From Lactuca virosa (lineage: Eukaryota; Streptophyta; Magnoliopsida; Asterales; Asteraceae), in NCBI GenBank assembly GCA_928212115.1, contig CAKMRJ010005634.1, positions 176,103,691-176,167,690 on the forward strand: DNA of 64,000 nucleotides, in the 5' to 3' direction. A program made the translations under genes and the position numbers. Of the stretch, positions 21,201 to 31,517 are shown one piece after another. The notes under the pieces are model-generated. The model ran no database searches. It had not been told where the DNA came from and was given only the letters and a program-made list of their open reading frames with translations. Numbering within the stretch: the first letter of the stretch is position 1; each line of letters begins with the position of its first letter.

Positions 21201-21837
21201 ACCAAAACAAAGTTATATGGTTACGAATACTGATTCAATTCAGCTGGACTTTTCGATAAACGAAATGATGTTCATCATGCCTCAATTTAAAGTAGAAGGT
21301 AATTTCAAAGATAAGGATGATGGTACACACATGAAAATTCGATTTCATGTTGTTCTTGCAAAAGCCCCTGAGGAAGTTTGGTCATTGATAAAGATCAAGA
21401 AAGTGATCAGTATGAAAAAGGATGTGGTATTCGAAAACACTGTCCAAAATATCAAGTATGTGGTTGCCAGGGCAAATGGAAATATTTGCGAATTTACAAT
21501 TGCAGATTTTCCATTAATGAACTTGTATGATCTTATACAAGTTGCATTGATTCTAAAAGACAAATCATTTTCATATCTTCAAAACACGGAACCTGATGAA
21601 TTTAAGCTTGGGGTTGCTCACATCAAGATTTTCATCGAAAATTATTATGAGTGCTTGGCTCTAACAGATGTGGAGTTAGCTACGGCTAAAGGTATGGAAA
21701 TTAAAGCTCCAATGGCTCCTACGAAGACTCAGGCAGAATTGAAGAAGTATGCTGATGGTGAAATCTGCTTTAAGCCTTTTGGAATGGTCTTCGCAGGAAA
21801 AGACAAAGCTGGAAAAGCAAAACGTTTCTTGTTCTAG
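18225..21837 (+). pseudogene. Long third ORF downstream of pol (element Z), interrupted
   Basis: Starts ATGGCGACTTCTGTTC. The first segment (to 18,935) carries a folded-looking domain (KMLIVALKSSVLSKAMF ... KKLFCQILEIPN ... YQPQLSKI) resembling the extra-ORF domain common in Asteraceae copia proteins. A frameshift near 18,910 leads to 18,757-20,055 (Pro/Ser/Thr/Lys-rich, low complexity). An in-frame TAG at 20,053 and an in-frame TAA at 20,410 separate a coiled-coil-like stretch and the final 448 codons (20,491-21,837: FTIADFPLMNLYDLIQVALIL). Without those lesions it would be one chain of about 1,200 residues. The role is unknown. Envelope-like or accessory proteins have been proposed for Sirevirus third ORFs. 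I see no clear signal peptide or membrane segment here. Confidence 0.7.
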
Positions 21838-22025
21838 GCATGCGAAGTGGAAAGGTATTCAACGTCTCAATATACAAACTTAATTGTTCGTATGAATCAT
21901 TGTAAGAAGAACAATGAATGAGATAAGAAAGAGCTTAAGAAGATTATTTCCTGGTACACGGAAATTCGAAGAGTGATGTTGTATTCCATCCAGCTTCTTA
22001 CGAATTAAGATGTTCGACTTTGATT

Positions 22026-22039
22026 ACAAAGGGGAAGAT
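22026..22039 (+). other. Polypurine tract of copia Z
   Basis: ACAAAGGGGAAGAT lies directly before the 3' LTR. It is the plus-strand primer site. Confidence 0.8.
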
Positions 22040-22361
22040 TGTAAGGGTTAAAAATGTTGTAATTAGTCGAAATATATTTTGCCTCTTCGAATGTTTTGTA
22101 ATGTATTTTACTAAGGCGCTTTTATTCGAAACTTAAGTGTCTATGCCTTAGTATATTTTTTTGTACGCTTTCTGTTCCCTATAAATAAGGATATTTACTA
22201 GAGTTAGATAAGAGTTTTTACAGACCTGTCTTTGTACTCTGTAAACATTCGAAAGCGTAATAGAGCTGAAACAAGATCATATTTACATCCGGTGTTCAAT
22301 TTCACATTCTTACTTGATTCGATATTCTGATTCATTTTATACTCGATTCTTTGATTCATCA
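22040..22361 (+). repeat. 3' LTR of copia Z (322 bp)
   Basis: A near-identical copy of 8,718-9,054, with a ~14-base deletion in the CTTCGAA region and a few substitutions. Confidence 0.88.
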
Positions 22362-22381
22362 CTATAAACAAAGGGGGAAAT

Positions 22382-22833
22382 TGTTAGGTCATAAATTGTG
22401 GTTTATACTTTGCTTTTCATAAGCTATTAGAGTTCTCGGTCTAGGACCGAGATCCCCTTGAGTTCCTTGTAATTGGACCGAAATCACATGTGATTTCGGT
22501 TAGGCTTTATATTGTTTTGTTTAGGTTTTAGGCTTGGGCTTGGTTATTAGGCCTAGGTATATATAGTGTTATTTAGGCTTGAAAATGAGTTAGAAGTGAG
22601 TAAGGGACGTTCTAGGGGCTGCCATATGCCAAAGACGTGAGTTTAGAGAGAACCAAGAGAGAACAGTGTGTAATCAACATCGTATGTACCCGACTATTGA
22701 ATGATAATAGTGTGCATTGAAGATTAATTATCTTGTTCTTATTCATCTTATATCTTGATTCATTCACTTGATTGGGATTCCGCACCATCAAGTATATCCG
22801 ATTGATACATCATAGCGTTTTTGGGGACTTACA
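22382..22833 (+). mobile_element. 3' LTR of copia element Y (452 bp)
   Basis: TGTTAGGTCA...GGGACTTACA after a polypurine tract ACAAAGGGGGAAAT. It contains a 7-bp stem hairpin CTCGGTC-TAG-GACCGAG (about 22,436), a perfect 24-bp palindrome centred on CACATGTG (about 22,477-22,500) and a TATA box TATATATA at 22,558. ACTGT follows at 22,834 and is the expected target duplication. The matching left copy would lie outside the window, since Y's 5' half is displaced by G0/G1. Confidence 0.75.
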
Positions 22834-22838
22834 ACTGT

Positions 22839-24887
22839 TATAAGAAAACTCAGCCAACGGCAGGTAGGAGTCCCAGCTCCCACCGACATCAATGATGCAG
22901 CCACATAACATATCCTCGAGTGTCTGGATAGTCCACTCGATCTGTCCGTCCTTCTGCGGATGATATGCAATACTGAAATGTAACCGGGTACCCAACTCCT
23001 CGTGAAACTTCTTCCACAACCTGGAAGTGAAACAGACATCCCGGTCTGACACAATGGAAGTAGGCACCCCATGTCGAGCCACTACCTGTCGGACATAAAT
23101 CTCAGTGAACTTCTCTGCAGAAGAGCCCTCACTTATGGCTATGAGGTGAGCACTCTTCGTCAGACGATCCACTATCACCCAAATAACATCAAAACCCCTC
23201 GCAGTCTTCTACAATTTTGTAATGAAATCCATCATGATCTGCTCCCACTTACATAGTGGAACCTCTAAGGGTTGCAACTTGCCGTGAGGGCGCTGGTGCT
23301 CGGCCTTGACCTTCCGGCAGGTCAAACAACACTCTACAAACCAGGCCACATCCTTCTTCATACATGGCCACCAGTAACTATGCTTCAGGTCGAGATACAT
23401 CTTGGTAGCTCCTGGATAAATGGAAAATCTCGACTTGTGGGCCTCCTCCATCAATACCCGTCGAACCCCACCAGCATAAGGCACCCAACCCCGCTTGTGA
23501 AGAGTCAAAAGCCCCTTTCTATCGATATCAAAAGCTGAACTCAGACCGATACCCCGCTCACTTTTCCGGTTTTCTTCCTTTATGGCCTCCAACTATGTTT
23601 CTTTGATCGTTTCCACAACTGGGGTCATCATAGTCATCCTCATATACACATCCTGAATCGAGGTACTGACCGCCCTCGGGCTCAAGGCGTCGGCCATCGC
23701 ATTGTCCTTGCGTGGATGATAAAGAATCTCACAGTCATAATCTTTCACTACATCCAACCACCTCCTCTGCCTCATGTTCAGGTTAGGCTGATCCATAAGA
23801 TATCTCCAGCTCTATGGTTTGTGTAAGTGGTACACTGAACACCATAAAGATAGTGGCGCCAAATCTTAAGATCGAAAACCACTGCCCCCAACTCCAAATC
23901 ATGAGTAGCATACTTTGCTTCATGAGGCTTCAGCTGCCTCGAAGCGTATGCAATCGCATGCCCCCTCTGTATCAATACAACACCCAACCCTGCAATGGAT
24001 GCATCGCAGTAGACCATAAAATCCTCATCTCCCTCAGGGAGGGAAAGTACTGGTGCTTCACACAGTCTCTGGCGAAGAGTCTCAAATTATGCCTACTGCT
24101 CAGGCCCCCAACTGAACACAACATCATTTCTCGTTAGCTTAGTGAGAGGAACAACAATCTTAAAGAAGTCTCGAATGAATCTACGATACTATCCCGCCAA
24201 ATCGAGGATGCTCCAAATCTCAGATGGAGACTTCGGCACTTCCCACCACATCACCGCCTCTATCTTGGCTAGGTCGACCAAGATACCGTTCTAGTTGACG
24301 AGGTGTCCCAGAAATTGAACCTCGCACAACCAGAAGTGACACTTGGAGAACTTGGCATAGAGCCTCTCCATCCTCAAAACTCTGAGAATCTCTTGCAAAT
24401 GCTCCTCATGCTGCTCTCCGGTCTTCGAATAGACCAAGATGTCATCGATGAATACAATCACTGGCCGATCAAACATAGGCCTACATACTCGGTTCATGAG
24501 ATCCATGAACGTCGCTGGTGTGTTGGTGAGCCCAAAAGGCATCACCACGAACTTGTAATGCCCATAGTAAGTTTGGAAGGTTGTCTTTTGAATATCCTCC
24601 TCTCGCACCCTCATTTTATGGTAGCCAGACCTCAAATCGATCTTGGAAAACCAAGATGCCCCTTACAACTGATCGAAAAGATCATCAATCCCCGACAATG
24701 GATAACGGTTCTTCACCTTCAACTTGTTCAATTCCCAGTAATCAATGCACATCCGGTGTGAACCATCCTTCTTCTTGACAAAAAGGATCGATGCTCGCCA
24801 CAAAGAACTACTCGACCGAATAAACCCTTTTCTTAACAGCTCCTGAAGCTGAGATGATAACTCCTACATCTCAGGAGGTGCGAGATG
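22839..24887 (-). pseudogene. Ty3/gypsy pol, RT to integrase, decayed (element G2)
   Basis: In element sense, RT lies at 24,887-24,291 with GYHKMRVREEDIQKT, MPFGLTNTPATFMDLMNRV and the catalytic VFIDDILVYS. RNase H lies at 24,017-23,593: VYCDASIAGLGVVLIQ, ATHDLELGAVV, and DNAMADALS ending the domain. The integrase zinc module lies near 23,590-23,209 (SYWWPCMKKDV, CLTCRKVKAEHQ). The integrase core lies at 23,178-22,840: DRLTKSAHLI, VSDRDVCFTS and an intact-looking glutamate in HPQKDGQIEWT. It stops in AEFSYN where copia Y inserted. Several stops and frameshifts separate the pieces. The upstream gag and protease lie at 37,432-39,101, beyond copia X. Confidence 0.88.
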
Positions 24888-25264
24888 TGAAGGACCCTGG
24901 AAATGGTTTGGTCTAGGCTTTCATTGTTTTGTGTTCAGAATGAGTCTGTTATAGTGTTTTTGGGTTGTTTGTTGATTGTTGAACTTTTTGTGTGTTTACG
25001 ACCGTAAACTGTGTTTACGGCCATAAACACGTTTACGACCGTAAACTCTATTTACGGTCGCAAACCCAGTTTATGGTCGTGTCTTGTATATATAGAGGAG
25101 GTGTTAGTCTTTTAGTGGTTGTTGATGCCATAGAGTCCTATCGAGTTGTACCAGACGATTTTCTCAATATAATCGTGTGCAAGCTTGATTTCTTTTCATC
25201 TTATTCTTATTCTGTGATTGATTGTTGCTTAACTACTGGTAAAGATCCATATTTGGACCTTACA
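24888..25264 (+). repeat. 5' LTR of copia X (377 bp)
   Basis: TGAAGGACCC...GGACCTTACA. The palindromic cluster GTTTACG(A/G)CCGTAAAC at 24,994-25,080 lies immediately before the TATA box TATATATA at 25,087. Confidence 0.93.
25087..25094 (+). promoter_or_regulatory. TATA box of the X LTR promoter
   Basis: CTTGTATATATAGAGG, directly downstream of the palindrome cluster. The same box is in the 3' LTR near 37,091. Confidence 0.65.
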
Positions 25265-25278
25265 ATTGGTATCAAAGC
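25265..25278 (+). other. Primer-binding site of copia X
   Basis: ATTGGTATCAAAGC lies directly after the LTR. It is complementary to initiator tRNA-Met with one mismatch (AAAGC for AGAGC). Confidence 0.85.
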
Positions 25279-25426
25279 TAAAACCGGTGTTAAATCTTCT
25301 TTCAATCGATTTTTGCGCTATTTCAACCGATATCTTTGAAGTTCGAACCTGCTGTTTGTGTTTACGTAGTGAAGGGAATCGTTTCTACTGAAAAATCGTG
25401 TTCATAAGGGTTTTCTGGGAGTTTGC

Positions 25427-25670
25427 TGTCAACCGTAAACTCCATTTACGGTTGTTGAATCAAAAACATCAAGAATCGTAAACACTGAATCTTTATAAAC
25501 CGTAAACCAAGTTTCGAGAACCATAAACACATAAACCGGAAACTCACAAACCGTAAACATAGTTTACGGTCGTAAGCTTAGAACCGTAAACTCCGTTTAC
25601 GGTCGAAATCATCTGGACCGTAAACTCGGTTTACGGTTGTAAACCCTTTCAACTGTAAACTCAAATTTTG
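25427..25670 (+). repeat. Hairpin array in the 5' leader of X
   Basis: CCGTAAAC-ata-GTTTACGG, CCGTAAAC-tcc-GTTTACGG and CCGTAAAC-tcg-GTTTACGG form consecutive 8-bp stems with differing 3-base loops. Several half copies (ACCGTAAAC) are also present. Gag starts 32 bases after the array. Confidence 0.85.
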
Positions 25671-25701
25671 AACTTAATTTGCTTAATTTGCTTAATCTCA
25701 A

Positions 25702-27696
25702 ATGGATTCTCAAGGTCAAAATCATTTCCATGAACTTGACGCTGTTATGGGCACCACCACACGAATTCCAAGATTGATGTCTGCGGATGGTTTCCCCGAA
25801 TGGAAGTATAGAATTGAAAAGTACATCAAAATGAAGGACTTTAAGGTATGGAGAAGCATTCTTAGAGGCCCTATTAGAATCACTACGACAGTTGCAGGCC
25901 AAGTGATTGACAAGGAGGTTGAAAACTACACTGATGAGGAGTTTGAGAAAATAGAAGAGCAAGAAAGAGCTTTAGCCACTTTAACCATGGCATTATCTCC
26001 TGATATTGCTCAAGGTTTTCGTGAGTACACTTCAGCTAAAGATCTATGGGAAGCCCTAATTGAAGTTTATGAGGGCAATGAGGATATGAAGGAGAGTCGA
26101 CAGGACATGTTGAGGCAAAAGTTCAACATGTTCAACTACATTCCAGGAGAGACTCTTGAGGCTCAATTGCAGAGGTTCACAACTCTCACAACGGATATGA
26201 ACATATCTGGGATTTACTTGACCAAGTCAGAAATCAACAAAAAGCTTCTCAATGCTCTTCCCAGATCATGGGATATGAATGTTGCTGTGATCAAGAAGAC
26301 TAAGGATCTAAACCGCCTCACTCTTGCTGAAACCATGGCAATCATCAAATCTTGTGATATTGATGACAAACAGAGAGAGATCAATCACGTGAGCTCATAC
26401 TCTACTACAAATCTTGGGATCTCATCCAACAATGCTCTTTCCTCAATCATGTCCTCTTCAGGTCAAGGGTTTACTGCTAAACCACCTCAAATTCAGACCT
26501 TCGCTGCTGCATCACCTATTCCTCATCCTCAGAATCAACCATTTATCTCCCCACAAGTTGTTCCTTCCCCAAATGTACCTACTCTAGCCTCTTCCTCAAA
26601 CCCTAAGGATACTGATGAAAATCTGGCTCTAGCTACTGGGCTTGTTAACTGCTATAATGCTTTTGTAGCTGGAGAGCTTCCACCTCAGCTGTCATTTGCT
26701 GACCTGGACCAGATTCATCCTGAAGACGTAGAAGAGATGGACATCACGTGGCAGATTGCTATGGCTGTTTTCAGGGCCAAGCAGTTTGCTAAGAAGACTG
26801 GGAAGAGCAATTGGGGCATGAATGCTGACAAGAAGGTGGGATTCAACAAGAGCACGCTGAGATGTTTCAACTGCCACGAGCCGGGTCACTTTGCTCGTGA
26901 ATGTCCTAAACCAGATCGCAGGGTCAACAACAACAGAATGATGGTAGCAGTGGGAAACAACCGTGCAGGTGCTGCAGCTAATGGTGAGACCGCTATGGTC
27001 GCTCAGTCTTTTGACTGGGAGGACCAGATTCAGGCTTTGAACATTTCAGGGCCAGAAAATGCTCACCTTGCTCAGATCGATGATGCCTCATTAAAGACTG
27101 ATGAAGCTGATCCCGAGGCAGAAATGATGGAGCTGCAGTTTGCTTTCATGGCGTCTACTTCTTCTGAGCCCAAGAGAAGCGAGGTAACCCTACCATCCTG
27201 TTCTTATGCATGTAAAGAATATGTTAAAGTTCTTCGTGATGAAGTCCAATTATTGCGTAGAGAAGTAGAGGACCTTAGATATGAGGGCTACCAACTTAGG
27301 AAAGGACAAAAGCCTCTTAAAGTCCAATTAGAAGCTAAGATAAACGATTTTAGAAGAATCCAGGCAGAGTACAGTGAGAAATGTGAACTGTACAATTATG
27401 TTAAAAGACAAAATGATGCGCTAACTGCCGAGCTTGATACATTAAAGGAAAGGTTTAATTCTGCAAACTTTGCTTTTCAAAAATTTGATGGATCAAGCGA
27501 GGTAGTTGCCACCATGATTGATCACTGCATGGATTTTAAACGAAATCAGTCTAAGGGTTTAGGATATGATAGCGTGCCTCCTCCATATAATCATACCTAT
27601 CAGTATCAACCTTGTCCAAAGATGAGATTGCCAATGAATCTTTTATGGTTTATGGCAATCCATCTGCTTCGTTTCAGGAGGATTTATAAATGTTGA
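25702..27696 (+). CDS. Copia gag polyprotein (element X)
   Basis: ATGGATTCTCAAGGTC start. 664 codons. The N-terminal capsid region has FPEWKYRIEKYIKMKDFKVW, then AKDLWEALIEVYEGNE, GETLEAQLQRFTTL and LLNALPRSWD, as in copia UBN2-type gag. One CCHC knuckle, CFNCHEPGHFAREC, lies near residue 390. A coiled-coil-like stretch (KVLRDEVQLLRREVEDLRYE) lies near residue 515. The frame ends at 27,696, but related gag sequence continues in other frames to 28,608 with a second knuckle, so this is probably the front part of a longer gag. Confidence 0.88.
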   Translation: MDSQGQNHFHELDAVMGTTTRIPRLMSADGFPEWKYRIEKYIKMKDFKVWRSILRGPIRITTTVAGQVIDKEVENYTDEEFEKIEEQERALATLTMALSPDIAQGFREYTSAKDLWEALIEVYEGNEDMKESRQDMLRQKFNMFNYIPGETLEAQLQRFTTLTTDMNISGIYLTKSEINKKLLNALPRSWDMNVAVIKKTKDLNRLTLAETMAIIKSCDIDDKQREINHVSSYSTTNLGISSNNALSSIMSSSGQGFTAKPPQIQTFAAASPIPHPQNQPFISPQVVPSPNVPTLASSSNPKDTDENLALATGLVNCYNAFVAGELPPQLSFADLDQIHPEDVEEMDITWQIAMAVFRAKQFAKKTGKSNWGMNADKKVGFNKSTLRCFNCHEPGHFARECPKPDRRVNNNRMMVAVGNNRAGAAANGETAMVAQSFDWEDQIQALNISGPENAHLAQIDDASLKTDEADPEAEMMELQFAFMASTSSEPKRSEVTLPSCSYACKEYVKVLRDEVQLLRREVEDLRYEGYQLRKGQKPLKVQLEAKINDFRRIQAEYSEKCELYNYVKRQNDALTAELDTLKERFNSANFAFQKFDGSSEVVATMIDHCMDFKRNQSKGLGYDSVPPPYNHTYQYQPCPKMRLPMNLLWFMAIHLLRFRRIYKC

Positions 27697-28608
27697 AAGT
27701 ACTGACGCTTCTTCTTCCTCTGCAGATCATCCTTTAGATCAGGCAAAGCATGGAGTTGGTGTTTCTGTTTCTGTTCCTATTTCTGATGTTTCTATTCCTA
27801 TTTGTGATTCTGATGTTAAGACTGATAGTATTTTGTGTGATGTTCCTATTTCTGATTCTGTTGAATTTAATTTCTTTGATATGTTTGATGAACTTTTTGG
27901 TAATTCTGATGTGGCAATTCTCATGAAAAACCATCAATTCCACATGTCATACCTTCTGAGGCACCCTCACTTATATCACAATCTGTCTCTCATGTATGCT
28001 CCTCTGAGAAAAGTAAGAGTGTCCATCAAGAAAATAAATCTGATAAATGTAGCACAAGTTCAAATAATAAACAGACTTGTTTTAATTGTGGCGTTGGTGG
28101 TCACATAGCTAGGAATTGCCATAACAGGATCTTTGTGAACTATCTGTCACCAAGAGGAGAGAACGAATCTCGAGGAAGGTCTTTAATTAGAAAATCCTCA
28201 AGAAATTGTTCTCGAATTGATGATTGGAAAGATGACCGAAGTAGAAAAAGAGCTGTTTTTCAAAAGAATAAAAAGGTTTTTATCAACAAAACTCAAAAGA
28301 GCTTGCCAAAACCGAACAAGGCTCCGCCAAGATCGGTTTCGTCAAAAAGCAATTCTAGATCTTCAACCACTTCTGGTAGAACATCCAGAAGCTTTGTGCA
28401 AACTCCTAAGAAATCTATTTCAAAACCACAAGAGAATGTTGTAAAACCTAAACTTCAATGGAAGCCTAAATCACTTTCTAATCCATCTTTGCCACCCTCT
28501 GAAGTAATTAGGAATGAGGATCCTAGTTTGAAATCTTTAAATGTTAATTCAGAGAAAGTAAAAAGGAAACCCAGGACTGTAATGACCTGGGTTCCTAAAT
28601 CTAAATGA
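27697..28608 (+). pseudogene. Gag C-terminal part in shifted frames (element X)
   Basis: After frame changes near 27,650-27,700 and near 27,930, the sequence encodes a Ser/Val/Pro/Ile-rich repeat tract (27,755-27,860), then a second CCHC knuckle CFNCGVGGHIARNC (28,078-28,119). A basic Lys/Arg/Ser-rich segment (28,135-28,608) ends MTWVPKSK. A matching WVPK ending precedes protease in element Z. Confidence 0.7.
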
Positions 28609-31517
28609 TTCCGCTCATTTTGCAGGGACAGTTGCGGAGGAATGTCGTTCGTCCCTGGTACGTCGACAGTGGCTGCTCCCGGCATATGACTGGAGACATA
28701 TCCCAATTGAGCGAAATTCAATCCTTTAATGGGGGGTATGTTTCCTTTGCGGGCGGAGATGGAGGAAAGATCACGCAAAGAGGAACTGTTACAAATGGAG
28801 TGTTAAGCTTTGAGAATGTCAACTTCGCTCCCGAGTTAAAGCACAGCTTGTTGAGCGTTTCCCAAATTTGCGACAAAGGCTACTCCACCCACTTTACCGA
28901 CAAGGAATGTATGATCTTAAAGCCAGGCATTGTCATCCCGGAAGAATGGATCCTCGTCAAATCTAAGCGGGATGGGAATGCTTACATTATTGACATGAAC
29001 ACCAATCTCCCTGAACAAGTCACTTGCCTCTTCTCAAAAGTCGCCGAACAAAACGCAATGCTGTGGCACCGAAGGCTCGGTCATGCTAACGCGAAAAACT
29101 TGAATCGTCTTGCCAAGAATGAGATGGTCCGAGGCCTACCCGTCAGAGACTTTATTACATTTGAAAAGTGCGTTTCCTGTGCTCAAGGCAAACACCATCG
29201 GAAACCACACCTGCCCAAGCATGTCAACTCAATAAGTCAAGTGCTCCAATTGTTACACATGGACCTATTTGGTCCGGTCAACGTCCTGAGCATCAACAGA
29301 AGCTCATACTGCCTCGTTGTGATCGACGATTTCTCTCGGTTTACGTGGGTTTTCTTCTTATCCAACAAAGCGGAGGTTGCTGACCTGATAAAGAAGTTCG
29401 TGGTGATGATTGAGAAACAGACCAACAATCAAGTGAAAGCGCTTCGTACTGACAATGGAACTGAGTTCAAGAATTCGGTTCTTGACCATTTTTGCGCAGA
29501 AAAGGGGATAGTGCGTCAATATAGCTCTGCTCACACGCCTCAACAGAACGGTGTTGCTGAAAGGAGAAATAGAACATTGAAAGACGCCGCAAGGACGATG
29601 CTTTGTGATTCCAAACTACCTGTTTTCTTCTGGGCCGAGGCGATTAATACTGCTTGCTACGTGCAGAATCGTGTTCTAATCAACAAAGCACAGATGAAGA
29701 CACCGTATGAAATTCTCTATGGACACAAGCCCTCTGTCAGCCATTTCCGTGTATTTGGCTGCCCCTGCACCCTTCTTCATTTGGAATCCAACCCTAAATT
29801 CCACGCCAAAGCCGATGATTGTTACTTTGTAGGGTATGCTGCGCGCACCGCGTATAGGGTTTACAACAAGAAGACTAAGCAGATAGTCGAATCCTATGAC
29901 GTACGCTGGCTGGAGGAGAATGAAACAGACGCTCGAGTGGGTCCTGACTGGTTATTTGATTACACATCGCTTTTCAAATCTTTAAATGTGTCTTCAAATA
30001 GTTCAAGTGGATCCTCTTCTGGTTCGAAGATCGTGTATGAAGACGAAGACGAAGAAGTTGTCTACAGACCTCCAACGGTTGAGGGGGAGTCCTCTGCTCC
30101 ATCTGGGGAGGAGTCCTCTGCTCCACCTGAGGGGGAGCCATCTGATCAACCTAATAGTCCAGAGTCTAAAGTTCAAGATGGAACTCCTAATACTGATGCT
30201 ACACCTCTTACACCCGTTGAAAGAGAGTTCATGTCCAGAGACGCTTCCGCTGTCAATCCAACGTTTATGGAACTCCTCTTTCCCGAAGAAATCGCAAATG
30301 AGTTTGTAGCAGATTCATCTAATGTGAATCAATCAGTAAATGATGGAAGTTTCAATATTCACACTCTTCCTGTTTCTATCAATGATATCAGCCAAGACAT
30401 TCCCTCACGTATTCAACGCAATCATCCGATCGATAACGTCATTGGCCAGCTGGGAGATGGAGTTAAAACCAGAAGTCAGAGTGGAGACGTTAATGCATGT
30501 CTCTACTCTTGCTTTATATCTCAAATAGAGCCGAAGAATGTTGACATGGCTTTGAATGATCCCAGCTGGGTGGATGCAATGCATGAAGAGCTGAATCAGT
30601 TTGAAAAGCTCGGGGTTTGGAAGTTGGTTGACTTACCGAAGGGCAAAAGGGCTCTTGACACGCGTTGGGTCTATCGTAATAAGCAAGATGATTCGGGTGT
30701 GATCGTGCGAAATAAAGCAAGGCTGGTGGTTCGCGGGTTTCGACAAATTGAGGGTCTTGACTATACTGAGGTATTTGCTCCCGTGGCTCGGTTGGAGGCT
30801 ATTCGCATCTTTCTCGCATATGCTTCCTACATGAATTTCACGGTCTACCAAATGGATGTCAAGACTGCCTTCTTGTATGGCAAGGTGAAGGAAGAAATTT
30901 ATGTTGATCAACCCCCTGGGTTTGTTGACTCAAAGTTCCCTAATCGTGTCTACAAGTTGGACAAAGCATTGTATGGGTTACATCAAGCTCCTCGAGCATG
31001 GTATGCGACTCTAACAAAGCATTTGCTCGAGCATGGATACTCTCGCGGCACCATTGATCAAACTTTGTTTATCAAGCATGTGGGTAATGATCAGATACTA
31101 GTTCAAATCTATGTTGACGACATTATCTTCGGGTCAACCTGTCCACAGCTTTGCAAGGAATTTGAAGGTGTGATGAAGAAAAGGTTTGAGATGAGTTCTC
31201 TTGGGGAGATGACCATGTTTCTGGGGCTTCAGGTCAAACAATCTTCTACCGGAATCCTAATTCACCAAGCGAAGTATGTGGATGATATGCTGGAGAAGTT
31301 CGGGTTCCAAGACGCGAAACCTGCTCTTACACCCATGGCGGAGAGACCTTTACTGACTCCTGATCTTGAAGGCGAATCCGTAGATCAGACGTATTATCGA
31401 TCAATGATCGGATCGCTTATGTATCTGACTGCCAGCCGCCCAGATGTAATGTTTGCGGTCTGTCAATGCGCACGCTACCAGGCCAATCCTAAACTCTCTC
31501 ATCTAATTGCTTGTTAA
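28605..31517 (+). CDS. Copia pol: protease, integrase, reverse transcriptase (element X)
   Basis: A 970-codon frame. Protease signature WYVDSGCSRHMTG near residue 20. GAG-pre-integrase zinc module (WHRRLGHANAKN ... CVSCAQGKHHRKPH) near residues 154-200. Integrase core with MDLFGP, IDDFSRFTWVFFL, RTDNGTEFKN and TPQQNGVAERRNR (DD35E-type residues present). An acidic Ser/Pro linker with polypurine repeats, then RT: RWVYRNKQDDSGVIVRNKARL, VYQMDVKTAFLYGKV, YGLHQAPRAWY and the catalytic QIYVDDIIFGST. It ends SHLIAC-stop. The next frame carries on as KRIFRYLKG, so one inserted base near 31,512 separates RNase H. Confidence 0.93.
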   Translation: MIPLILQGQLRRNVVRPWYVDSGCSRHMTGDISQLSEIQSFNGGYVSFAGGDGGKITQRGTVTNGVLSFENVNFAPELKHSLLSVSQICDKGYSTHFTDKECMILKPGIVIPEEWILVKSKRDGNAYIIDMNTNLPEQVTCLFSKVAEQNAMLWHRRLGHANAKNLNRLAKNEMVRGLPVRDFITFEKCVSCAQGKHHRKPHLPKHVNSISQVLQLLHMDLFGPVNVLSINRSSYCLVVIDDFSRFTWVFFLSNKAEVADLIKKFVVMIEKQTNNQVKALRTDNGTEFKNSVLDHFCAEKGIVRQYSSAHTPQQNGVAERRNRTLKDAARTMLCDSKLPVFFWAEAINTACYVQNRVLINKAQMKTPYEILYGHKPSVSHFRVFGCPCTLLHLESNPKFHAKADDCYFVGYAARTAYRVYNKKTKQIVESYDVRWLEENETDARVGPDWLFDYTSLFKSLNVSSNSSSGSSSGSKIVYEDEDEEVVYRPPTVEGESSAPSGEESSAPPEGEPSDQPNSPESKVQDGTPNTDATPLTPVEREFMSRDASAVNPTFMELLFPEEIANEFVADSSNVNQSVNDGSFNIHTLPVSINDISQDIPSRIQRNHPIDNVIGQLGDGVKTRSQSGDVNACLYSCFISQIEPKNVDMALNDPSWVDAMHEELNQFEKLGVWKLVDLPKGKRALDTRWVYRNKQDDSGVIVRNKARLVVRGFRQIEGLDYTEVFAPVARLEAIRIFLAYASYMNFTVYQMDVKTAFLYGKVKEEIYVDQPPGFVDSKFPNRVYKLDKALYGLHQAPRAWYATLTKHLLEHGYSRGTIDQTLFIKHVGNDQILVQIYVDDIIFGSTCPQLCKEFEGVMKKRFEMSSLGEMTMFLGLQVKQSSTGILIHQAKYVDDMLEKFGFQDAKPALTPMAERPLLTPDLEGESVDQTYYRSMIGSLMYLTASRPDVMFAVCQCARYQANPKLSHLIAC
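30078..30138 (+). repeat. Polypurine repeat in the integrase-RT linker of X
   Basis: GTTGAGGGGGAGTCCTCTGC, CTGGGGAGGAGTCCTCTGC and CTGAGGGGGAGCC in 61 bases, at the same place in pol as the repeat of element Z. Confidence 0.75.

Larger units (their letters stand above)
8718..22361 (+). mobile_element. Complete Ty1/copia Sirevirus-like element Z, 13.6 kb
   Basis: The LTRs (8,718-9,054 and 22,040-22,361) are flanked by the 5-base target duplication CTATA at 8,713-8,717 and 22,362-22,366. The order is LTR, tRNA-Met primer site, gag, protease-integrase-RT-RNase H, a ~2-kb non-coding stretch with tandem repeats, a TATA box, a long third ORF, a polypurine tract and LTR. The domain order (integrase before RT) defines Copia. 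The size, the third ORF and AT-rich repeats fit Sireviruses. The LTRs differ by about half a dozen substitutions plus a ~14-base deletion, so insertion is recent. Several coding frames are nevertheless broken. Confidence 0.9.
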
